Shown: piece by piece, positions 1 through 5,288 of the stretch | Layout: the number at the start of each line of letters is the position of its first letter | Position numbering within the stretch: the stretch's first letter is position 1 | Assembly (NCBI GenBank): GCA_009704065.1 | Contig: WLEX01000099.1 | Coordinates: forward strand, 1-5,288 | Direction of reading: 5' to 3' | Source: Actinomycetota bacterium | GTDB taxonomy: Bacteria > Actinomycetota > Acidimicrobiia > Acidimicrobiales > Ilumatobacteraceae | Length of the DNA stretch: 5,288 nucleotides | Translations under genes and position numbers: made by a program | Notes under the pieces: generated by a model | Seen by the model: the letters and a program-made list of their open reading frames with translations, nothing else | Told to the model about the DNA's origin: nothing | The model's database searches: none

Positions 1-1
1 G

Positions 2-436
2 ACCGTGCGCGAAAACTTAGAGATGGGTACCTACATTCGCGGGTACAAGAGCGATCACAAAGCAGCCGATCTCGAACACGTAGTTCATTTATTCCCACGC
101 CTCGGTGAACGTATGACACAGTTCGGTGGCACCTTGTCGGGTGGCGAACAGCAGATGCTCGCTATTGGCCGTGCACTCATGAGTCGCCCACGTCTCATGT
201 TGCTCGACGAGCCATCCATGGGTTTGGCTCCCATGCTGATTGCACAAATTTTTAGCATTGTGAAGCAAATCAACTCTGAGGGCATCTCTGTTCTTATGGT
301 GGAGCAAAATGCTACGCAGGCATTACGTACTGCCCATCGCGGTTACGTTCTTGAAACCGGGTATGTGGTTAAAACCGGAACCGGTGAAGATCTTTTGGTA
401 GATCCCGCCGTTCGTGCTGCTTATCTCGGCGGTTAA
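2..436 (+). CDS. livF: Branched-chain amino acid-type ABC transporter ATP-binding protein (LivF family), 5' end missing
   Basis: This is the C-terminal 144 residues of a cytoplasmic ATPase that powers a high-affinity importer of the leucine/isoleucine/valine family. The frame is already open at base 2 and begins with TVRENLEMG, the conserved segment just after the Q-loop region of LivF, so roughly the first 95 residues, including Walker A, lie outside the window. Visible motifs are the signature LSGGEQQ, Walker B RLMLLDEPS, the D-loop GLAP, and VEQN at the switch position, where LivF/LivG proteins carry Gln instead of the usual His; this favours LivF over a generic ABC ATPase. The GTG at base 5 is internal to the gene and not its start. 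The stop overlaps the stop of the convergent padR-like gene by 4 bases. The true substrate (branched-chain amino acids, other amino acids, urea or amides) cannot be decided from this subunit. Confidence 0.9.
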   Translation, partial: TVRENLEMGTYIRGYKSDHKAADLEHVVHLFPRLGERMTQFGGTLSGGEQQMLAIGRALMSRPRLMLLDEPSMGLAPMLIAQIFSIVKQINSEGISVLMVEQNATQALRTAHRGYVLETGYVVKTGTGEDLLVDPAVRAAYLGG

Positions 437-942
437 TGCGCTTCGCGTTCTAAACGCGTTAAGTATCTTTTTACTGCGCTAGCACTTTCACGTCGCCATG
501 CATCAACGGGGGAGTGCGAGTCTTCTTTGTTGATAGCTGCAATCAACGGTTCGAATACGTCGCGTTGCGTGGATAGAAATTCTTGTAGCTGCAATCCAAA
601 ACGGTCACGCAACATAATCTTCACCACCAGCTCAGTACGCACGTCACGTAAGTGCATGACGGGTTGATTGAGCCATTGCGAGGCAACTTTCTTGCCCGCA
701 GCAGTAGGAGAGATAATTACTTTGTCTGCACCGCCACCATCTTTGGGCACGGCACGTTTTACCAAACCGTCAGTTTCCAAGGTATCGATCGCTCGGTACA
801 CCAGTTGGCGTGACAAAGTAAATGCCCTGCCAATTTCACTGAGTGGGGCTAACTCTTCATGCAGGGCCCAACCGTGACGAGGCTGATGAACTATGAGTGC
901 CAACACCACCTGGCGCGCTATTTGGGCATCATGTTTAGCCAT
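433..942 (-). CDS. PadR-family transcriptional regulator
   Basis: This 169-residue cytoplasmic DNA-binding protein has the two-part PadR layout. Residues about 10-85 form a winged helix: the segment VVLALIVHQPRHGWALHEEL is the typical PadR opening (variants of ILGLL...YGYEL). The recognition helix lies around LSRQLVYRAIDTLETDGLV (43-61), and the wing around KDGGGADKVIISPTAAGKK (67-85). Residues about 86-169 form a charged, helical C-terminal region as in the longer PadR subgroup, which dimerises through it. The ATG at 942 has no Shine-Dalgarno sequence, but a TACCAT -10 box ends exactly six bases before it, which fits a leaderless mRNA. The gene is divergent from modA with a shared palindrome between them, so I infer autoregulation and control of modABC. 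The ligand is unknown; PadR proteins respond to varied small molecules and nothing here shows a molybdate-binding (Mop/TOBE) domain. Confidence 0.85.
   Translation of the reverse strand: MAKHDAQIARQVVLALIVHQPRHGWALHEELAPLSEIGRAFTLSRQLVYRAIDTLETDGLVKRAVPKDGGGADKVIISPTAAGKKVASQWLNQPVMHLRDVRTELVVKIMLRDRFGLQLQEFLSTQRDVFEPLIAAINKEDSHSPVDAWRRESASAVKRYLTRLEREAH
444..472 (+). terminator. Possible weak intrinsic terminator after livF
   Basis: A perfect 6-bp stem with a 3-base loop (CGCGTT-CTA-AACGCG, 444-458) starts 8 bases after the livF stop. A run of five T follows at 468-472. The T run is nine bases from the stem, further than in a classical intrinsic terminator, and the whole element lies inside the 3' coding end of the opposing gene. 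The stem may therefore only reflect codons. It is the best candidate for ending the liv transcript, but the call is tentative. Confidence 0.25.
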
Positions 943-948
943 GGCTTC

Positions 949-976
949 ATGGTAGTTCCGTTGCCGAAGTAGTCAA
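949..976 (-). promoter_or_regulatory. Predicted promoter of the padR-like gene (leaderless)
   Basis: Read on the minus strand, a -35 box TTGACT (976-971) and a -10 box TACCAT (954-949) are separated by 16 bases. Six bases then lead to the ATG at 942, so the predicted transcription start is the A of the start codon. The -35 box lies within the left arm of the 969-987 palindrome, so a protein bound there would block RNA polymerase. The call rests on box similarity and geometry only. Confidence 0.55.
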
Positions 977-990
977 ACATTGACTACCCT
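961..990 (+). promoter_or_regulatory. Predicted promoter of modABC (leaderless)
   Basis: A -35-like TTGCCG (961-966) and a -10 box TACCCT (985-990) are separated by 18 bases. The -10 box ends six bases before the ATG at 997, so transcription would begin at or next to that codon. No Shine-Dalgarno sequence precedes either ATG 997 or the in-frame GTG 991, which agrees with leaderless translation. The palindrome fills the spacer and overlaps the first three bases of the -10 box, a classic repressor position. The -35 match is only moderate. Confidence 0.5.
969..987. promoter_or_regulatory. Palindromic operator shared by padR-like gene and modA
   Basis: GTAGTCAA-ACA-TTGACTAC is a perfect inverted repeat with 8-base arms and a 3-base centre, lying in the 54-base divergent region. 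It covers the -35 box of the padR-like promoter and overlaps the -10 box of the modA promoter. A dimeric repressor bound here could close both promoters. The divergent PadR-type protein is the natural candidate. The site does not obviously show the ATGT/ACAT arms described for some PadR operators, so the assignment to that protein is inference. Confidence 0.65.
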
Positions 991-996
991 GTGAGG

Positions 997-1800
997 ATGC
1001 GTTTTCGACGACTAGTACTGATGGGAGCCGTGATTGCTGTGTCGGCATGTGGAGCAACCGCGTCGGAGAAGTCTGCAGTGAAGTCATGTTCTGACGAGTC
1101 ATCGAAAGGCTCAGTAGTTGTACTGGCCGCCAGCTCTATGGCAAATGCGTTTGCTGATTTTCACAAACAGTTTCTTGTAGAGCATCCGTGTGTCACCAAT
1201 GTGACGTACAGCTATGGCTCGTCTGCCACCTTGGCCGTACAGATTGTGAATGGATCTCCTGCTGATGTTTTTGTATCAGCTAGCGAAAAGACCATGAAGA
1301 CAGTTATAGATTCTGGTCGCTCGGTCAATACCACTTTATTTGCCAGAAATAGTGCAGAGATTATGGTGAATAAGGCATCACGCTTCTCCAGCAACATCAT
1401 CAACGTTTCTGAATTAACCAAATCTTCTAATCCTGGGATCAAGGTCGGTCTATGTGTTGCAACAGCGCCTTGTGGTGCCCTTGCAGACACCATTCTTGAA
1501 CAGGCAGGAATCTCTCGCCGTGCGGTAGCCGACACCGAGTCTCCTTCTGTTGAAGATCTGGTGAGCAAGATTGAGATGGGTGAACTTGACGCCGGCATCG
1601 TGTATCACAGTGATTGTGTGTATGCACAGAAGCAGAAGCGTTCTCAGTGCATTCCAATTGCTGACGATGTGAACTCAAACAACGGCTACTACATTGCGGC
1701 GCTCAATACGAGAAAAGTTTCCCAACAGTTTGTTGACTTCATTAGTAGCCCTACGTTCACCACGGCTCTCCAATCTCAGTACGGCTTCCTCGCTCCATGA
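997..1800 (+). CDS. modA: Molybdate ABC transporter substrate-binding lipoprotein ModA
   Basis: This 267-residue protein binds molybdate (and probably tungstate) outside the membrane and delivers it to ModBC. A basic N-terminus, a hydrophobic stretch and the lipobox VSAC place the lipid-modified cysteine at residue 18. The mature part follows the ModA pattern: VVVLAASSMANAF (41-53) and YSYGSSATLAVQI (71-83) supply the ligand serines. SPADVFVSA, LFARNSAEIMV, the APCGALAD loop, SVEDL, GIVYHSD (with the Tyr expected near the ligand) and a C-terminal QSQYGFLAP follow. Six further cysteines (31, 65, 153, 159, 207, 218) could form three disulfides. I chose ATG 997 because the predicted -10 box lies six bases upstream; GTG 991 is an in-frame alternative adding two residues, also without a Shine-Dalgarno sequence. 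The stop overlaps the modB start as ATGA. Tungstate preference cannot be excluded. Confidence 0.9.
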   Translation: MRFRRLVLMGAVIAVSACGATASEKSAVKSCSDESSKGSVVVLAASSMANAFADFHKQFLVEHPCVTNVTYSYGSSATLAVQIVNGSPADVFVSASEKTMKTVIDSGRSVNTTLFARNSAEIMVNKASRFSSNIINVSELTKSSNPGIKVGLCVATAPCGALADTILEQAGISRRAVADTESPSVEDLVSKIEMGELDAGIVYHSDCVYAQKQKRSQCIPIADDVNSNNGYYIAALNTRKVSQQFVDFISSPTFTTALQSQYGFLAP

Positions 1801-2582
1801 AATTGACAAGATCTTCTTCTTTGCTTATTGCTTTTGCAGTTATTGCGGCGGTATTTCTCAGCCTGCCTCTCGTGGCCATTTTTATTCGTGTGCCATGGTC
1901 TGATCTTGGTTCTATGTTGTCCGAAAAATCAACTCGGGACGCGCTGCTCATTTCGATGCAAACCTCGCTAATCGCCGCACTTCTTTCGTGCCTCTTTGGA
2001 GTACCACTGGCGTGGTTGCTAGCACGCTCTTCACTGCGAGGCATTTCTATGCTTCGAGTTGTGTGCATCACGCCGATGGTCCTGCCACCAGTTGTGGGCG
2101 GAATCGCGTTACTTACCGCATTTGGTCGAAAAGGGATAGTGGGGCAGTACTTGTATGACTGGTTCAATATCTCTCTGCCCTTCACCCGTAGTGCGGTAGT
2201 AATGGCACAAGTGTTTGTCGCAATACCGTTCTTGGTGTTGGCTGTAGAGGCATCGTTTCGTCAAAGCGGTAGAGAATTAGAAGATGCAGCGCGCACTCTA
2301 GGCGCATCGCCCAGCAGGGTATTTTTCACAGTTGCATTACCCGCAGCACGTCCAGCGATTGTTGCTGGTCTTGCGCTTGCATGGGCGCGTTCATTGGGCG
2401 AGTTCGGAGCATCAATAACTTTTGCTGGCAGTTTCCCTGGACGGACGCAAACATTGCCAATGGCGGTGTACGAATTGGTGTCGGTTGATTATCGACTGTC
2501 ATTGGTGTTGTCGCTAGTGCTCATTTTTATCTCGGTGGGTGTTTTAGCCACGATGCGAGATCGTTGGATGGTAGGACGATGA
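1797..2582 (+). CDS. modB: Molybdate ABC transporter permease ModB
   Basis: This 261-residue integral membrane protein would dimerise to form the molybdate channel. Hydrophobic segments lie at roughly 9-30, 50-76, 86-107, 132-150, 186-207 and 236-254, a normal count for ModB. The family core ITPMVLPPVVGGIALL (91-106) is present, as is the EAA coupling loop starting at LEDAARTLGA (161-170) and continuing through ALPAARPAIVAGLALAWARS to LGEFGA (200-205), which docks on the ATPase. GRTQTLPMAVYE after it is also typical of ModB. The start lies within the modA stop (ATGA) and has no Shine-Dalgarno sequence, so translation is probably coupled to modA. The stop overlaps the modC start in the same manner. 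The length is slightly above that of many ModB proteins, and nothing looks broken. Confidence 0.92.
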   Translation: MKLTRSSSLLIAFAVIAAVFLSLPLVAIFIRVPWSDLGSMLSEKSTRDALLISMQTSLIAALLSCLFGVPLAWLLARSSLRGISMLRVVCITPMVLPPVVGGIALLTAFGRKGIVGQYLYDWFNISLPFTRSAVVMAQVFVAIPFLVLAVEASFRQSGRELEDAARTLGASPSRVFFTVALPAARPAIVAGLALAWARSLGEFGASITFAGSFPGRTQTLPMAVYELVSVDYRLSLVLSLVLIFISVGVLATMRDRWMVGR

Positions 2583-3208
2583 GTCTGCAACTACATGGTG
2601 CTGTTGGACGTGGAGCATTTCATCGTGATGCATCACTATCGGTCAACGATGGTGACGTACTTGCAATCACTGGGCCTAATGGATCTGGTAAATCAACTAT
2701 TTTGCACACCATCGCAGGGTTGGTCTCATTGTTACACGGCACATTGAAGTGCAACGACGACATCTGGGATGCACCAGCGAATCAGATGTTTATCCAATCC
2801 GAGAAGAGGTCATGTGCTGTTGTCTTTCAAGACGTACGCCTCTTCCCACATATGAATGTGATCTCCAATGTTGCCTATGGTTTGCGTGCACACGGTGTTA
2901 ACAAACAACAAGCTCATGCACAATCATTAGAAGCGTTGTCACAAGTAGGGCTTCACAGTTTTGAATTTCGTGCACCACATGAACTCAGTGGTGGTGAGCA
3001 ACAACGTGTTGCTCTCGCTCGTGCATTGGTGTTGAAACCACAGGTGTTGCTTCTCGATGAACCATTTGCTGCGATAGATACCGGTTCACGCATAGCCCTT
3101 CGTCGGTTAATGCCCGAGGTCTTGGCTACTTTCCCTGGGGTCACGGTTCTGGTCTCCCATGACCCCGCAGACGTGGAATCGCTGGCGAACAGCCATTTGG
3201 CGCTCTAA
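2579..3208 (+). CDS. modC: Molybdate ABC transporter ATP-binding protein ModC, short form lacking TOBE domain
   Basis: This 209-residue cytoplasmic ATPase would energise ModB. All catalytic motifs are intact: Walker A GPNGSGKST (32-40), Q-loop VFQDVRLFPHM (82-92), signature LSGGEQQ (136-142), Walker B VLLLDEP (156-162), D-loop AAID (164-167) and switch histidine in VSHD (192-195). The protein ends soon after, at SLANSHLAL, so the last strand of the ABC fold is short. The C-terminal TOBE/Mop oxyanion-binding domain of canonical ModC (about 350 residues) is absent. Neither alternative frame downstream of the stop restores recognisable ModC sequence, so a simple frameshift is not seen. ATG 2579 overlaps the modB stop as ATGA with AGGA just upstream; an in-frame TTG at 2564 would add five residues and is less likely. 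Operon position gives the molybdate assignment, since the ATPase alone is generic. Confidence 0.87.
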   Translation: MSLQLHGAVGRGAFHRDASLSVNDGDVLAITGPNGSGKSTILHTIAGLVSLLHGTLKCNDDIWDAPANQMFIQSEKRSCAVVFQDVRLFPHMNVISNVAYGLRAHGVNKQQAHAQSLEALSQVGLHSFEFRAPHELSGGEQQRVALARALVLKPQVLLLDEPFAAIDTGSRIALRRLMPEVLATFPGVTVLVSHDPADVESLANSHLAL

Positions 3209-3239
3209 AAGGTACAAAATCACCTCAAAGAGAAGTGGG

Positions 3240-3261
3240 GTTCATCTTCCGTTCACTTTGG
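3240..3261 (+). promoter_or_regulatory. PHO-box-like tandem repeat (PhoP site) upstream of pstC
   Basis: Two adjacent 11-base units, GTTCATCTTCC (3240-3250) and GTTCACTTTGG (3251-3261), share the GTTCA core and resemble the direct-repeat unit bound by PhoP in Streptomyces (G-G/T-TCA followed by pyrimidines). A weaker TCA-containing unit (AGTCAACTGGA, 3273-3283) lies in phase 22 bases after the second. A poor -10 candidate, TAGTCA (3272-3277), lies ten bases downstream, a spacing expected when the PHO box replaces the -35 element. Phosphate-starvation induction of pstCA is inferred. Confidence 0.5.
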
Positions 3262-3286
3262 CGTGAGTTCCTAGTCAACTGGACTT

Positions 3287-3292
3287 GGGAGA
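3287..3292 (+). promoter_or_regulatory. Ribosome binding site that decides the pstC start
   Basis: GGGAGA is followed by eight bases and GTG 3301. This is a better match and spacing than anything ahead of the earlier in-frame GTG 3235, whose purine-rich AAAGAGAA directly abuts the codon. Starting at 3235 would also put the PHO-box-like repeat inside the coding sequence. Confidence 0.6.
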
Positions 3293-3300
3293 CTTTGGGG

Positions 3301-4266
3301 GTGTCAGAGACCGTCCCCACCCAACGCGACATTGTCATTCGCCGGGGTACAGCCGACAAGGTGTTTCGCACCTTCATAGCAAGCGGTGCAATGTTGTCTC
3401 TTGTTGTTCTTGGGCTTATTGCTGGCTTCCTTTTGTTTCGTGGTTTCGAAATCTTTAAAGACTTTGGACTCTCATTTATCACGGGCACGCAATGGGACGC
3501 GGGAAGTGGTGACGCATCAGCTCCAGCCAAATTTGGAATCGCTGCGATGTTGGTCGGATCCGTGGTCACTGCAGTCATCGCATTATGCGTAGCGGTTCCC
3601 TTTGCCATTGCTGTCTCATTATTCCTTGAGTACTACGCACCGCATTTCATTCGTAAGCCACTCACTGCAGTTCTCGATCTTGTTGCTGCAATTCCTTCGG
3701 TGATTTATGGAATCTGGGGATACACAATTCTTATGCCAAAGGCTTCGGGTTGGGCAAAGTCTTTGAACTCTTGGTTCGATTGGATCTGGATTTTTAAAGT
3801 GCCAGCACCTATTTTCGATCGTTCGCCGTTCATTGCCGGACTATTGCTCGCACTTATGGTGTTACCGATTACCACTTCAGTTGCACGCGAGGTGTATAGC
3901 CAAGCACCTCGTGATCAAATCGATGCCGCTTACGGACTTGGTGGAACGAAATGGGGTGCCATTCGCACAGTCGTGATGCCATTTGGTCGCAGTGGACTTG
4001 TTGGTGGCGCCATGTTGGGCCTTGGTCGAGCATTGGGTGAAACAGTTGCGGTATATCTCGTTCTCAACTTGGTGTTTAAAGTCAATTTCCAAATTCTTGC
4101 TTCCGCGGGTGGCAATGTTGCTTCGCTTATTGCAACGCGTTTCGGAGAAGCAACTCCTTACGAATTGAAAGCACTCATGGCTGCTGGTTTGGTTTTGTTC
4201 TTAGTCACGTTGGCCGTTAATGCCACCGCTACCTACATCGTTAGTCGTTCTCGGAGCGCAGCATGA
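3301..4266 (+). CDS. pstC: Phosphate ABC transporter permease PstC
   Basis: This 321-residue inner-membrane protein pairs with PstA to form the high-affinity phosphate channel. A short basic cytoplasmic N-terminus (MSETVPTQRDIVIRRG) precedes the first membrane helix (about 27-48). The periplasmic segment with FITGTQWD (59-66) is typical of PstC. Core helices run from about 78, with the family motif IPSVIYGIWGY (131-141), helix 176-192, and the EAA coupling loop starting DAAYGLGGTKWGAI (208-221) and ending LGRALGETVAV (241-251). The last helix is at about 292-314. The start is GTG 3301, supported by GGGAGA eight bases upstream; GTG 3235 would add 22 residues unlike the usual N-terminus. The stop overlaps pstA as ATGA. 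The gene follows modC after a 92-base gap, and pstS, which normally precedes pstC, is absent here. Confidence 0.93.
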   Translation: MSETVPTQRDIVIRRGTADKVFRTFIASGAMLSLVVLGLIAGFLLFRGFEIFKDFGLSFITGTQWDAGSGDASAPAKFGIAAMLVGSVVTAVIALCVAVPFAIAVSLFLEYYAPHFIRKPLTAVLDLVAAIPSVIYGIWGYTILMPKASGWAKSLNSWFDWIWIFKVPAPIFDRSPFIAGLLLALMVLPITTSVAREVYSQAPRDQIDAAYGLGGTKWGAIRTVVMPFGRSGLVGGAMLGLGRALGETVAVYLVLNLVFKVNFQILASAGGNVASLIATRFGEATPYELKALMAAGLVLFLVTLAVNATATYIVSRSRSAA

Positions 4267-5288
4267 CCTCGACAGTAAATTCACCCGTGACTCCAGTTCC
4301 ACAAAAGCCGTGGAAACACACAGCACGTGCATGGAAGCAAGCGGGCTTCATGTCGTCGGCTTCGCTAGCGGGAGCATGGATTCTGGTACAGCTCACTGGT
4401 CTTGCTGGTGTCCTTGGCTCATATGTGGCTTTCGCAATTGTGTTTCCTATCGTGGCATTTTTAACCTCTTTGCCTTATGGAAAAAAAGCAGGTCAAGATC
4501 GCATGGCTACCGCTGTTATTTGCTTGGCTTTTAGCAGTGCGATTATTCCGTGGGGTTCCATTTTGTTCACCGTGTTCAATAATGGGCGCCACGCTTTCTA
4601 TAGCGGCTTTCTCACTACTGACATGTTGATTAGTACCGGAGATGACCCTCTCAATACCGGTGGTATTTCCCATGCGATTGCGGGAACTCTGATCCTTATC
4701 TCGATTGCTTCTGTTATCGCGATTCCTCTCGGAATTGTCGCAGCAATTTATATTGTGGAAACCAAGGGCCGTTTTTCTGGGTACGTTCGCTTCTTTACGC
4801 AAGCTATGAGTGGTGTGCCATCAATCGTGGCGGGTCTTTTCATTTACACAACGGTTGTTGTGGTTATCTTCAACAAATTCAATGCTCTTGCTGGTGGTTT
4901 GGCGTTGGCAATTCTGATGCTGCCTACTGTGGCTCGCACCACTGAAGAAGTGCTCAAGCTGGTGCCCGATGATCTTCGATCTGCGTCGTATGCAATGGGT
5001 GCAAGTCAAGTGAGCACAGTGTTCCGCATTGTTCTTCCTACAGTTCGATCAGGAATCATCACTGCGTCAATCTTGGGCGTAGCTCGTGTAGCTGGTGAGA
5101 CTGCACCATTGCTTCTTACATCTCAGTATTTTGTGAAGTTCACGACCAATATCACCAGTGGCCCGATGGCTGCTTTGCCTACGTATATCTTTGGCAACTT
5201 GGGCGTTGGCTCAGAAAACTCGGTCACGCGTGCCTGGGGTGGCTCAGCAGTACTCATGTCGATTGTTTTCGTTCTCTTTATTCTTGCC
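4263..5288 (+). CDS. pstA: Phosphate ABC transporter permease PstA, 3' end missing
   Basis: The frame opens at ATG 4263, inside the pstC stop, with GGAG six bases upstream, and stays open for 342 codons to the window edge. The product is the second channel subunit of the Pst importer. The family core is clear: a helix at about 136-166 with IPLGIVAAIYIVET, then SGVPSIVAGLFIY (183-195), MLPTVARTTEEVLKLVP (219-235), and the EAA loop LRSASYAMGASQVSTVFRIV (238-257) ending ARVAGETAPLLLT (274-286). A further helix begins at about 328 and is cut off. Ahead of the core are some 130 residues with a hydrophilic leader (1-28) and hydrophobic segments near 33-70 and 82-105. PstA proteins of about 280-300 residues have a shorter N-terminal part, so this is an extended form of the kind I associate with actinobacteria. 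pstB is expected just beyond the right edge. Confidence 0.93.
   Translation, partial: MTSTVNSPVTPVPQKPWKHTARAWKQAGFMSSASLAGAWILVQLTGLAGVLGSYVAFAIVFPIVAFLTSLPYGKKAGQDRMATAVICLAFSSAIIPWGSILFTVFNNGRHAFYSGFLTTDMLISTGDDPLNTGGISHAIAGTLILISIASVIAIPLGIVAAIYIVETKGRFSGYVRFFTQAMSGVPSIVAGLFIYTTVVVVIFNKFNALAGGLALAILMLPTVARTTEEVLKLVPDDLRSASYAMGASQVSTVFRIVLPTVRSGIITASILGVARVAGETAPLLLTSQYFVKFTTNITSGPMAALPTYIFGNLGVGSENSVTRAWGGSAVLMSIVFVLFILA

Noticed and set aside
991..996. GAGG before ATG 997 as a Shine-Dalgarno sequence
   Set aside because: It directly abuts the start codon with no spacing, so it cannot work as a normal ribosome site.
1212..1598. 128-residue reverse-strand open frame opposite modA
   Set aside because: It is fully antisense to a clear ModA sequence and resembles no protein I know.
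3209..3226. Possible terminator after modC (AGGT...ACCT around 3210-3224)
   Set aside because: The stem would be only four base pairs with an eight-base loop and no T run, too weak to support termination.
3271..3278. CTAGTCAA upstream of pstC matching seven of eight bases of the padR/modA operator arm
   Set aside because: No matching right arm follows at the correct spacing; a single half-site of this length could occur by chance.
3225..3608. 127-residue reverse-strand open frame opposite modC/pstC
   Set aside because: It lies antisense to well-conserved pstC coding sequence, has no recognisable domain and low-complexity composition; it is a shadow frame.
4220..4534. 104-residue plus-strand open frame spanning the pstC/pstA junction
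   Set aside because: It is out of frame with both pstC and pstA, which are unmistakable; it is an alternate-frame shadow.
4461..4802. 113-residue reverse-strand open frame near the right end
   Set aside because: The region is coding on the plus strand for PstA in a continuous frame; the antisense product is rich in Asn/Arg/Ser with no domain.
1..5288. A novel defence, mobile or RNA-based system
   Set aside because: Nearly every base is taken by recognisable transporter or regulator genes; the only gaps are 54 and 92 bases, and both are explained as control regions.

Overview
The window reads as an ordinary nutrient-uptake stretch of a bacterial chromosome, most likely from an actinobacterium of middling GC content. 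The evidence for that is the actinobacterial look of ModA (paired cysteines, lipoprotein), the N-terminally extended PstA, a PhoP-type 11-nt tandem repeat ahead of pstC, and promoters whose geometry predicts leaderless mRNAs. I cannot name the species; a freshwater planktonic actinobacterium is a guess only. I see no phage, transposon, CRISPR, tRNA or rRNA genes.

Layout from left to right. (1) Bases 2-436 hold the 3' part of a livF-like gene, the second ATPase of a branched-chain amino acid type ABC importer whose other genes lie off the left edge. (2) A PadR-family regulator (942 down to 433, minus strand) converges on it, and the two stop codons overlap by 4 bases. (3) A 54-base divergent region (943-996) carries a perfect 8-3-8 palindrome. 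It is flanked and overlapped by one promoter for each strand, and each -10 box ends exactly six bases before an ATG. (4) A compact molybdate importer operon follows: modA (997-1800), modB (1797-2582) and modC (2579-3208), joined by two ATGA stop/start overlaps. ModC is short and has no C-terminal TOBE/Mop domain. (5) A 92-base gap (3209-3300) contains a PHO-box-like tandem repeat and a Shine-Dalgarno sequence. (6) The phosphate permease genes pstC (3301-4266) and pstA (4263 to the right edge, open) follow, again joined by an ATGA overlap. No pstS precedes pstC.

How they work together: ModA would capture molybdate outside the membrane, ModB forms the pore and ModC supplies ATP hydrolysis. The divergent PadR-type protein is the obvious candidate to control both itself and modABC through the shared palindrome, taking the place that ModE has in proteobacteria. 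PstC and PstA form the phosphate pore and would need PstS and PstB from outside the window. The most interesting part is the divergent padR/modA control region; the genes themselves belong to known families.
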